A model generated the notes under the pieces. The model did not search any database and was not told where the DNA came from. It saw nothing but the letters and a program-made list of their open reading frames with translations. Of a stretch of 64,000 nucleotides of DNA, positions 54,680 to 64,000 are shown one piece after another. The position numbers were made by a program, and so were the translations under genes. The stretch comes from Pseudomonas frederiksbergensis (GTDB taxonomy: Bacteria; Pseudomonadota; Gammaproteobacteria; Pseudomonadales; Pseudomonadaceae). How positions within the stretch are numbered: the stretch's first letter is position 1; every line of letters begins with the position of its first letter. The stretch spans positions 124,001 to 188,000 of the forward strand of contig NZ_MOBR01000004.1 in the NCBI RefSeq assembly GCF_003732705.1. The letters are read 5' to 3'.

Positions 54680-55000
54680 TTACTTGAATTGCAGAGACCG
54701 GACCTTTACCGCGTCCCTGCAGGGTGCCTTGTCCTTGAGCCAGATGATCTTGGCCGAACGTGGTGCGTCGAGTTGCTTCACTGCTTCTGACAAGCATCCG
54801 TGTGTTTCACGTTCACTGCGATCCAGATACGCCTTGACCAATGCAAACTCTGCGGGGCTCAGGCCACGCAACTCCAGCTCCAGGGGACGTTCATCACGCA
54901 ACCGACCGGCGGTTTTCGCCGCGTCCAGGGCCATCCCCAGACGATCGATCAGTCGTTCATACAGCTCCGGTTTTGTAACTTTGCGCTGTGACTCAACCAT
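54680..55000 (-). CDS. Conserved hypothetical protein beside leuS
   Basis: A 106-residue cytoplasmic protein, rich in Leu, Glu and Arg and likely helical. GAGGTGAGGG lies directly before the ATG. The genomic position opposite leuS is like that of a small hypothetical gene in other pseudomonads. No motif or family is recognised; a role cannot be stated. Confidence 0.72.
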   Translation of the reverse strand: MVESQRKVTKPELYERLIDRLGMALDAAKTAGRLRDERPLELELRGLSPAEFALVKAYLDRSERETHGCLSEAVKQLDAPRSAKIIWLKDKAPCRDAVKVRSLQFK

Positions 55001-55221
55001 CCCTCACCTCATTGAAGATAAGACTCACTCCCCAATTAGGAGCTTAGCTTCCATGAACAAACCGGCTGAACCCAGCGACCAACGGCCCTCGCGGCAGGTT
55101 TTGAGCGACCTTGCGCCTGTAATCAGGGTTTCCCTCGATAGAGCGCGGTCATGTATGCTACGGCGCTTCCTGTAACTCCACTTCCAGCTCGCCTGGACAC
55201 CGAAACGCCAATTTGGCGTGA

Positions 55222-57888
<2,667 letters not shown>

Positions 57889-57975
57889 TTGGATCAGGCG
57901 CCAGGTGAGCCTGGCGCCGAGTTAAACCTTTCGGGCCGCACGGTCGGCCCACATGGTTTCAAGGGGAGCAACAAG

Positions 57976-58575
57976 ATGATCAAACGCAATCTGCTGGTGA
58001 TGGGCCTCGCAGTCCTGTTGAGCGCCTGCGGTTTCCAGCTGCGCGGCACCGGCACCACTGAACTGGCAATCAAGGAACTCGACGTGAGCGCCCGCAATGC
58101 CTACGGCGAAACCGTGACGCAATTGCGTCAGGTGCTGTCGAGCAGCGGCGTCAAGGTTTACACCGGCGCACCGTACAAGCTGATCCTGACCGATGAGCAG
58201 GAAAGCCAGCGCATCCTCAGCTACGCCGGTGCCGGTCGTACGGGTGAGTATCAGGTGACTACCGTGCTGAACTACGACATCCGTGGTGAGCACGACCTGG
58301 CGCTGATGAGCGATAAGCTCGAAGTGGAGAAGATCTTTATCCACGACGGCAACAACCTGGTGGGTTCCGACCAGGAAGCGGCCACTGCCCGCGTAGAAAC
58401 CCGTCGTGAACTGGTTCAACGCATGATTCTGCGCCTGCAGCAGATCACGCCGACTCAGCTGGATCAGTTGCAACAGACCGCGAACGCCCGTGCCAAGGCT
58501 GAAGCCGACGCACTGAAAGCGGCGCAGAAGGCTGAAGCGGAAACGCCGCGCCAGTCGCCTGTCGAAATCCCGTAG
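57976..58575 (+). CDS. lptE: LPS-assembly lipoprotein LptE
   Basis: A 199-residue outer-membrane lipoprotein that pairs with LptD to insert LPS. The signal ends in LLSAC with the lipidated cysteine at residue 17, followed by GFQLRGTG, the family opening. The C-terminal tail is Ala/Lys/Glu-rich. AAGGGGAG precedes the ATG. It sits between leuS and holA, the conserved order. Confidence 0.95.
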   Translation: MIKRNLLVMGLAVLLSACGFQLRGTGTTELAIKELDVSARNAYGETVTQLRQVLSSSGVKVYTGAPYKLILTDEQESQRILSYAGAGRTGEYQVTTVLNYDIRGEHDLALMSDKLEVEKIFIHDGNNLVGSDQEAATARVETRRELVQRMILRLQQITPTQLDQLQQTANARAKAEADALKAAQKAEAETPRQSPVEIP

Positions 58576-58588
58576 CAGTAAGACTTAC

Positions 58589-58606
58589 GGGGCGCTCAGG
58601 CGCCCC
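58589..58606 (+). terminator. Hairpin between lptE and holA
   Basis: GGGGCGC-TCAG-GCGCCCC is followed by GTTTG. The stem is strong but the T-run short, so it may attenuate rather than stop transcription into holA, whose start follows 14 bases later. Confidence 0.6.
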
Positions 58607-58620
58607 GTTTGCCCTCTCTT

Positions 58621-59658
58621 ATGAAACTCGCCCCCGCCCAACTCGCCAAACACCTGCAAGGTGCCCTCGCGCCGGTCTACATCATCAGTGGCGATGACCC
58701 ACTGTTGTGTCAGGAAGCCGCCGACGCGATTCGCGCTGCTGCTCGCCAACAGGGTTTTGACGAACGCCAGGTCTTCGCCGCCGACGCCAGTTTCGACTGG
58801 GGAACGCTGCTGCAGGCCGGCGCCAGCATGTCGTTGTTCGCCGAAAAGCGTCTTCTGGAACTGCGTTTGCCCTCCGGCAAGCCCGGTGACAAAGGTGCCG
58901 CCGCGTTCATCGAGTACTGCGCGCGCCCGGCCGAAGACACAATCTTGCTGATCAGCCTGCCCAAGCTCGATGGCGCGGCGCAGAAGACCAAATGGGGTAA
59001 GGCGCTGGTCGAAGGTGCGCAAACTCAGTTCGTGCAGATCTGGCCGGTGGATGCCAATCAGCTGCCGAGCTGGATTCGCCAGCGGTTGTCCCAGGCCGGG
59101 CTGTCTGCCAGTCAGGACGCCGTCGAGCTGATCGCCGCACGGGTTGAGGGCAACCTGTTGGCCGCCGCCCAGGAAATCGAAAAGCTCAAGCTGATGGCCG
59201 AAGGTGGCCAGATTACCGTCGAAACCGTGCAAGCGGCCGTTGCCGACAGTGCGCGTTTCGACGTGTTCGGCCTGACCGATGCGATTCTCAACGGCGAAGC
59301 CGCCCATGCCCTGCGCATGCTCGAAGGACTGCGCGGCGAAGGCGTCGAACCACCGGTGATTCTCTGGGCCTTGGCCCGTGAATTGCGCCTGCTGGCCAGC
59401 CTTGCACTGCAATACAGCCAGGGTGTGCCGCTGGACAAAGCCTTCAGCTCGGCCCGACCGCCGGTCTGGGACAAGCGCAAACCGCTGATGAGCAAAGCCC
59501 TGCAACGCTACTCGGCGCAACGCTGGGCGCAGTTGTTGCTGGAAGCGCAGCGCATTGATGCGCAGATCAAAGGCCAGGCCGCGGGTTCGCCGTGGATGAG
59601 TTTGAGTCGGTTGTCGTTGTTGATGGCTGGGCAGCGCCTGACGTTGCCTGCTGAGTAA
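58621..59658 (+). CDS. holA: DNA polymerase III delta subunit
   Basis: A 345-residue clamp-loader subunit. The opening MKLAPAQLAKHLQGALAPVYIISGDDPLLC (shortened: LAPVYIISGDDPLL) and the central EIEKLKLMAEGG are typical; AAA+-like domains I-II are followed by the C-terminal collar (TRYSAQRWAQLL-like ALQRYSAQRWAQ). It opens the sliding clamp. It is downstream of lptE as in many proteobacteria. Confidence 0.95.
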   Translation: MKLAPAQLAKHLQGALAPVYIISGDDPLLCQEAADAIRAAARQQGFDERQVFAADASFDWGTLLQAGASMSLFAEKRLLELRLPSGKPGDKGAAAFIEYCARPAEDTILLISLPKLDGAAQKTKWGKALVEGAQTQFVQIWPVDANQLPSWIRQRLSQAGLSASQDAVELIAARVEGNLLAAAQEIEKLKLMAEGGQITVETVQAAVADSARFDVFGLTDAILNGEAAHALRMLEGLRGEGVEPPVILWALARELRLLASLALQYSQGVPLDKAFSSARPPVWDKRKPLMSKALQRYSAQRWAQLLLEAQRIDAQIKGQAAGSPWMSLSRLSLLMAGQRLTLPAE

Positions 59659-59681
59659 GACCTGCGACCGCATAACGGCTA

Positions 59682-59746
59682 TTCGCGGGCAAGCCTCGCT
59701 CCTACAAATCCTACGCAGACCTGTAGGAGCGAGGCTTGCCCGCGAA
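59682..59746. repeat. REPIN
   Basis: TTCGCGGGCAAGCCTCGCTC and its inverse with an 18-bp spacer lie just after holA. Confidence 0.9.
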
Positions 59747-59843
59747 AGCGCCCGAAAGGTCCTACACAACGTAGGGCTGGACAGACCCCAAACTTCGGCA
59801 GATTATTTTCCCCGCAAAACCCACCTATCTGTGAGATCCGATC

Positions 59844-60008
59844 ATGAGCAAAAAGCCATCTAAAAGTGGCCCCAACAAGGCCAAATCCATCATCGCCCAG
59901 CCACTGTTCCGCAGCCGTCAGGAACGAGCCGGCAAGGGCAAAGGCAGCTACCGCCGCGAAGCCTTCCAGTCTAATAGCTGGGAGGCTTCTTACTTTCTGG
60001 CCGCTTAA
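59844..60008 (+). CDS. arfA: Alternative ribosome-rescue factor A
   Basis: A 54-residue basic protein (MSKKPSKSGPNKAKSIIAQP...). The block PLFRSRQERAGKGKGSYRRE (20-39) matches ArfA, which recruits RF2 to ribosomes stalled without a stop codon when trans-translation fails. It ends in NSWEASYFLAA. The reading frame contains a strong hairpin at codons 39-49 (59958-59989), as in E. coli arfA, where mRNA cleavage there makes the protein subject to tmRNA tagging. It lies between holA and the transglycosylase gene. It is short and easily missed. Confidence 0.88.
   Translation: MSKKPSKSGPNKAKSIIAQPLFRSRQERAGKGKGSYRREAFQSNSWEASYFLAA
59958..59989 (+). promoter_or_regulatory. Hairpin inside arfA reading frame
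   Basis: GAAGCCTTCCAG and CTGGGAGGCTTC form a 12-base-pair stem with one T-G pair and an eight-base loop. The RNA is the likely site of RNase III cleavage or early termination that truncates arfA mRNA. Confidence 0.7.
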
Positions 60009-60069
60009 AGCGCAGCCCCCCTTCTCCATGTTAAGGTCTGCACCTGATTCGTATTCCCTGGACCTGTGC

Positions 60070-61392
60070 ATGCCCCTTTGTCTTTCCCGTCGTTGGCACT
60101 TTCGCCAACTGATTGCTGCCTCCAGCCTCATATTGCTTGTCGCCTGCGCGGAAAAACCGACCGCCGCCGACGCCCAACCGCTTCAGACTGCCCCCGTCGC
60201 GACCGCCCCTGCGGTGATCCCGCCCGTGGTGCCGAGCGGTGACAACCTCGATATCCAGCCGACCCAGACCTTTGCCGAATGGCAGGCCGGTTTCCGCAAG
60301 GACGCCCTGGCCGCCGGGATTCGTGCCGATCTGTTCGACCGCGCCTTCGCGAATGTCAGCTTCGATGACAGCGTGATCCGCGCCGACCGCAGCCAGCCAG
60401 AGTTTTCCCGCCCGGTGTGGGAATACCTCGACGGTGCGCTGTCGCCGCTGCGGGTGCGCAAGGGTCAGGCGCTGGTCAGCCAGTACGCCGACATCCTGCA
60501 AAGCATTGAGCAGCGCTACGGCGTCGATCGCCAGGCGCTGGTCGCGGTGTGGGGCATGGAGAGTAATTTCGGCCAGTTCCAGGGCACCAAGTCGGTGATC
60601 AATTCTCTGGCGACCCTGGCCTACGAAGGCCGGCGCCCGGGCTTTGCCCATGCGCAACTGATCGCCGCCCTGCAGATTCTGCAACAGGGTGATATCACGC
60701 CGGAGAAAATGCTCGGCTCCTGGGCCGGCGCCATGGGTCAGACCCAATTCATTCCGACCACCTATAACACCCACGCCGTGGACTTCGATGGCGACGGTCG
60801 CCGCGATATCTGGGGCAGTCCCGCCGATGCCCTGGCCTCGACCGCGCATTACCTGCAAAGCTCCGGCTGGCAGAAAGGCCAGCCGTGGGGTTTCGAGGCG
60901 CAACTGCCTGGCAATTTCAATTACGTTCTGGCCGACGGCACGATTCGCAAGAGCGTCGCCGAATGGCTGCAACTGGGTGTGACCCTGCCCAATGGCGCGC
61001 AAGTCCCGGCAGGCGCCGAACACTTGTCCGCCGCACTGCTGCTGCCGGCCGGTTATCGTGGCCCGGCGTTCCTGGTCCTCGACAACTTCCGCGCGATCCT
61101 CAAGTACAACAACTCGTCGTCCTATGCGTTGGCAGTCAGCCTGTTGTCCGAGCGCTTCACCGGTGCGGGCCTGATCAATGGTTCGTGGCCCAAGGATGAC
61201 TTGCCGCTGAGCCGTAGCGAGCGGATCGAGCTGCAGAACCTGTTGAGCACGCAGAACTACGATGCGGGCACCGCCGACGGCATCATCGGCGCCAATACCC
61301 GCAAGGCGATCCGTAGCGCACAGCAGTCGTTTGGCTGGCCGGCGGATGGGTATCCGACGCACAAATTGTTGGAAGGTTTGCGTAGCCGTTAA
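60070..61392 (+). CDS. Lytic murein transglycosylase, MltB family, lipoprotein
   Basis: A 440-residue envelope enzyme. The lipobox LVAC ends the signal (Cys about residue 23). The transglycosylase SLT-2 domain has the catalytic Glu in AVWGMESNFGQF and AGAMGQTQFIPTTY. A C-terminal peptidoglycan-binding domain (about 375-438; LQNLLSTQNYDAGTADGIIG) is present. The ATG at 60070 gives the lipoprotein signal. It cleaves glycan strands to 1,6-anhydro ends. It belongs to the MltB subgroup with a PG-binding domain. Confidence 0.93.
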   Translation: MPLCLSRRWHFRQLIAASSLILLVACAEKPTAADAQPLQTAPVATAPAVIPPVVPSGDNLDIQPTQTFAEWQAGFRKDALAAGIRADLFDRAFANVSFDDSVIRADRSQPEFSRPVWEYLDGALSPLRVRKGQALVSQYADILQSIEQRYGVDRQALVAVWGMESNFGQFQGTKSVINSLATLAYEGRRPGFAHAQLIAALQILQQGDITPEKMLGSWAGAMGQTQFIPTTYNTHAVDFDGDGRRDIWGSPADALASTAHYLQSSGWQKGQPWGFEAQLPGNFNYVLADGTIRKSVAEWLQLGVTLPNGAQVPAGAEHLSAALLLPAGYRGPAFLVLDNFRAILKYNNSSSYALAVSLLSERFTGAGLINGSWPKDDLPLSRSERIELQNLLSTQNYDAGTADGIIGANTRKAIRSAQQSFGWPADGYPTHKLLEGLRSR

Positions 61393-61397
61393 AAGCA

Positions 61398-61457
61398 TCG
61401 CGAGCAAGCTTTGCTCCTACAGTGTTGCGCTCTGTAGGAGCGAGGCTTGCCCGCGAA
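61398..61457. repeat. REPIN
   Basis: ATCGCGAGCAAGCTTTGCTC and its inverse with a short spacer lie between convergent transglycosylase and ldcA genes. Confidence 0.88.
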
Positions 61458-61481
61458 GACTGACTAACTGGCGACAACGTT

Positions 61482-62432
61482 CTAACGCTTGACCACCACA
61501 TCCTGCTCCAACACCAACACCTTGTTTCCCGCATCCAGCTTGACCAGCGCGCCCATGGGCAACGTCAGGTTCGGATCACAATGCCCGCTGCGCCACCCGG
61601 CCAGTACCGGAATCCGCAACGGTTCGAAGGTTTGCTTGAGCAACCGCGCCAGCGCGGCCGCGTCCACTCCCGCCACATCCCCCACCAGAACCCCACGCAA
61701 CTTGCCCAGCGTACCCGCCAGGCGCAGATGGGTCAGCAGCCGGTCAATGCGATACAACGGCTCGTTGATGTCCTCGATGAACAGGATCACCCCTTCAGCA
61801 TCGATTTCGTAAGGTGTGCCCATGGTCGAGGCAATCATCGACAGATTGCCCCCCAGCAAACGCCCGTGAGCGATGCCAGGCTCGATGGTGCTCAACGGGT
61901 AGGCCACCGGGTGCGTCAACGCGCTGCCCGCCTTCACCTGCCCACGCAGCATGTTGAAGAACGATGATTCCGTGGGCTTCTGCTTGCCACCCAGCAGATC
62001 GGCGTTGAGCAGCGGACCATGAAACGTCACGAAGCCTGCATAGCGAGCGATGGCCAGATGCAGTGCGGTGATGTCGCTGTAGCCAATAAAGGGCTTGGCG
62101 TTGGCACGCAACAAATCGAAGTCGATGCGATCCAGCAGTCGCGGCGTACCATAGCCACCGCGCAGGCAAATGATCGCGGCAACGTCTGTGTCGGCGAATG
62201 CCCCGTGCAGGTCATTGAGCCGCACCTCATCGCTACCGGCCAGGTAGCCATCGTTTTCGTAGACGCCGGGAAACACCCGCAGCGAATAGCCCCGGGCGCG
62301 CATCCACTGCACAGCCTTGTCGGTGTCCAGCGATGCGGGGCCGGCAGGCGCAATCACGCCGATCACGCCTTCCGACGGCAAGGCCGGTACAGGTGCGTAA
62401 GGAAAAAGGGTGTGGGTCGGTCGAACGGTCAT
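61482..62432 (-). CDS. ldcA: LD-carboxypeptidase, LdcA/MccF family
   Basis: A 316-residue S66 serine peptidase that removes the terminal D-Ala from recycled tetrapeptides in the cytoplasm. The nucleophile is Ser119 in FIGYSDITALH, with Glu in LFIEDINEPLYRID and His in WRSGHCDPNLTLP. GGGAG lies eight bases before the ATG at 62432. Its neighbour is the transglycosylase, linking wall turnover and recycling. Confidence 0.95.
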   Translation of the reverse strand: MTVRPTHTLFPYAPVPALPSEGVIGVIAPAGPASLDTDKAVQWMRARGYSLRVFPGVYENDGYLAGSDEVRLNDLHGAFADTDVAAIICLRGGYGTPRLLDRIDFDLLRANAKPFIGYSDITALHLAIARYAGFVTFHGPLLNADLLGGKQKPTESSFFNMLRGQVKAGSALTHPVAYPLSTIEPGIAHGRLLGGNLSMIASTMGTPYEIDAEGVILFIEDINEPLYRIDRLLTHLRLAGTLGKLRGVLVGDVAGVDAAALARLLKQTFEPLRIPVLAGWRSGHCDPNLTLPMGALVKLDAGNKVLVLEQDVVVKR

Positions 62433-62550
62433 CCATGAATCTCCCTGCATGAAATCTTCAGCACACAGTAGTCAGGAACGGGCATAAACAGAAGGGGGTC
62501 AATCGCGCCGCGCGTTGCGGGAAAAGACCGCCGTGGATGTAGGCCAGGCA

Positions 62551-62590
62551 AAAAAACGCCCGCATGGCCAGAACCGTGCGGGCGTTTTTA
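62551..62590 (-). terminator. Bidirectional rho-independent terminator after lipA
   Basis: AACGCCCGCA and TGCGGGCGTT flank a 16-base loop, with T-runs on both strands. On the minus strand it ends the lipB-lipA transcript, 16 bases after the lipA stop. Confidence 0.88.
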
Positions 62591-62605
62591 TCTTTCAGCC
62601 GTGAA

Positions 62606-63631
62606 TCACAAGGACGCGATCAGCTCGGCCTTAACCAGCTTCGCCTGCTCGTCAGCGTGGTACGAGGAACGTACCAGCGGGCCGGAAGCGACGTTCTTGA
62701 AGCCCATCTTGTAACCTTCCTCGGCAAACCAGGCGAACACGTCCGGGTGCACGAAACGCTGCACCGGCAAGTGGCTGCGGGACGGTTGCAGGTATTGACC
62801 CAGGGTCAGCATGTCGATGTCGTGTTCGCGCATGCGCTTCATGACTTCGATGACTTCTTCGTCGGTTTCGCCCAGGCCCAGCATCAGGCCGGATTTGGTC
62901 GGAATGTGCGGCATCATCTGCTTGAAGCGTTGCAGCAGGGTCAGCGACCACTGGTAATCCGAACCCGGACGCGCGGCCTTGTACAGGCGCGGCACGGTTT
63001 CCAGGTTGTGGTTGAACACATCCGGCGGCTCGGCAGCGGTGATTTCCAACGCTACGTCCATACGACCACGGTAGTCCGGAACCAGGGTTTCGAGCTGCAC
63101 GTTCGGGGACAGCTTGCGGATCTCGCGGATGCAGTCGGCAAAGTGCTGGGCACCGCCGTCACGCAGGTCGTCGCGGTCAACCGAAGTGATCACCACGTAC
63201 TTGAGTTTCAGGTCGGCGATGGCGATGGCCAGGCTTTGCGGCTCGTTGGTGTCCAGAGGCTTCGGACGACCGTGGCCGACGTCGCAGAACGGGCAGCGAC
63301 GGGTACAGATGTCGCCCATGATCATGAACGTCGCGGTGCCGCCGGAGAAGCATTCGCCCAGGTTCGGGCAGGACGCTTCTTCGCAGACGCTGTGCAGCTT
63401 GTGTTTGCGCAGCAGGGCCTTGATGCGGTCGACTTCCGGGGACACCGGGATACGCACGCGGATCCAGTCGGGTTTCTTCGGCAGTTCGGTGGTCGGAATG
63501 ATCTTTACCGGGATGCGTGCAACCTTCTCGGCGCCGCGCAGCTTGACGCCGGCTTCAACCTTGGCACGTGGGGCCGGGCGCTCGGTAACATCCAGCGTCG
63601 GGATCATGGTTTGCACTGCATCAGTAGTCAT
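62606..63631 (-). CDS. lipA: Lipoyl synthase
   Basis: A 341-residue radical-SAM enzyme that inserts two sulfurs into octanoyl domains. The auxiliary cluster is [12 protein letters not shown] and the radical-SAM cluster [10 protein letters not shown]. Complete to the C-terminal RSSYHADEQ. The ATG at 63631 was chosen as it starts one base after the lipB stop; the 26-codon upstream extension lies in lipB. Confidence 0.97.
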   Translation of the reverse strand: MTTDAVQTMIPTLDVTERPAPRAKVEAGVKLRGAEKVARIPVKIIPTTELPKKPDWIRVRIPVSPEVDRIKALLRKHKLHSVCEEASCPNLGECFSGGTATFMIMGDICTRRCPFCDVGHGRPKPLDTNEPQSLAIAIADLKLKYVVITSVDRDDLRDGGAQHFADCIREIRKLSPNVQLETLVPDYRGRMDVALEITAAEPPDVFNHNLETVPRLYKAARPGSDYQWSLTLLQRFKQMMPHIPTKSGLMLGLGETDEEVIEVMKRMREHDIDMLTLGQYLQPSRSHLPVQRFVHPDVFAWFAEEGYKMGFKNVASGPLVRSSYHADEQAKLVKAELIASL

Positions 63632-63632
63632 A

Positions 63633-64000
63633 TCAGTCGATTCCGCCCGTAAGGGTCGTCTGCTCAGCATAGTCGAGGTGTTTGACGAGCTGCGCGCGCA
63701 GCCGGGCACTTACCTCGGCATATTCAATCGATCCTGCGTGATCGCTCAGCTGGGTCATCGCCAGCCCGGCGTAGCCGCAGGGATTAATCCGTCGAAACGG
63801 TTCCAGGTTCATGTCCACGTTCAGGGCCAGGCCGTGAAAGGAACAGCCGTGGCGGATCCGCAGGCCCAGTGAAGCGATTTTCGCCCCATCGACGTAGACA
63901 CCTGGCGCGTCTGGCTTGGCTGCGGCGGTGACGCCATAGCTGGCCAGTAACTCGATCAGGCAGTGTTCCATGCGGGTGACCAGGTCACGCACGCCGAAAC
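63633..64000 (-). CDS. lipB: Octanoyltransferase LipB, 5' end outside window
   Basis: The C-terminal 121 residues of LipB, open to the window edge. The catalytic lysine is in [20 protein letters not shown] and the cysteine in [10 protein letters not shown]. It transfers octanoate from ACP to lipoyl domains, the substrate for LipA, and its stop is one base from the lipA start. The N-terminal part and start lie beyond position 64000. Confidence 0.95.
   Translation of the reverse strand, partial: FGVRDLVTRMEHCLIELLASYGVTAAAKPDAPGVYVDGAKIASLGLRIRHGCSFHGLALNVDMNLEPFRRINPCGYAGLAMTQLSDHAGSIEYAEVSARLRAQLVKHLDYAEQTTLTGGID

Noticed and set aside
57976..59658. A nadD gene expected after holA
   Set aside because: In E. 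coli nadD follows holA, but here a REPIN and arfA follow; nothing resembling nadD was found in this window.

Overview
The window is a 64 kb piece of a Pseudomonas chromosome, most likely from the P. fluorescens group. This rests on high GC with strong G/C third-position bias, many REP/REPIN palindromes of the GCGGGCAAGC and GCGAGCAAGC types, and a gene order typical of pseudomonads (miaB-phoH-ybeY-corC-lnt, leuS-lptE-holA, lipB-lipA). There are no tRNA or rRNA genes, no CRISPR array and no intact insertion sequence. About 60 protein genes are supported.

Layout. 1-2.6 kb: a molybdenum aldehyde oxidoreductase operon (paoA-paoB-paoC, the last cut by the window edge), divergent from an orphan HigA-type regulator. 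3.1-7.7 kb: a DJ-1-family protein lacking its nucleophile, a small secreted protein, an NCS2 purine permease overlapping trmA, and a two-gene DUF4160/DUF2442 module. 7.9-14.8 kb: a quinate/shikimate catabolic island with a LysR gene, aroQ, an NAD-type shikimate/quinate dehydrogenase, a TetR regulator, two-domain quiC and an MFS transporter. Two promoters of this island share a 16-bp motif. 14.9-25.1 kb: exporters, a YpfJ metalloprotease with a hydrolase, HAD and TesB, a GNAT protein, a histone-deacetylase-like protein, a flavoprotein and a RhlE helicase.

25.4-26.1 kb: a compact phage-derived module, a BRO-N/antirepressor gene preceded by a cloverleaf RNA that looks like a C4 antisense RNA, with loops complementary to the antirepressor leader. 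26.4-39.4 kb: a DEDD exonuclease and NYN nuclease pair, DUF2076, a YciC-like membrane protein, an EEP phosphohydrolase, hrpB, a nested inverted-repeat element, a lipoprotein, a CDF transporter, an RPQNN-repeat secreted protein, an Lrp regulator, DUF2788, an RluE-type pseudouridine synthase and amn. 39.6-48.2 kb: an AidB-type acyl-CoA dehydrogenase, a 7TMR-DISM hybrid kinase, thiD-thiE-hemL, a Sel1-repeat protein and DUF1820.

48.3-64 kb: a housekeeping block for tRNA modification, ribosome maturation, envelope lipoproteins, leucyl-tRNA synthesis and lipoate synthesis. It includes miaB, phoH-ybeY-corC-lnt, leuS-lptE-holA, a 54-codon arfA with a strong hairpin inside its reading frame, an MltB-type transglycosylase, ldcA and lipB-lipA.

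The observations most worth following are the C4-like RNA/BRO module, the arfA internal hairpin, the DJ-1 pseudoenzyme candidate, the DUF4160/DUF2442 pair, the shared operator of the quinate island and the nested inverted repeat upstream of hrpB. All functional statements come from reading the sequence and from family knowledge; no database search was run.
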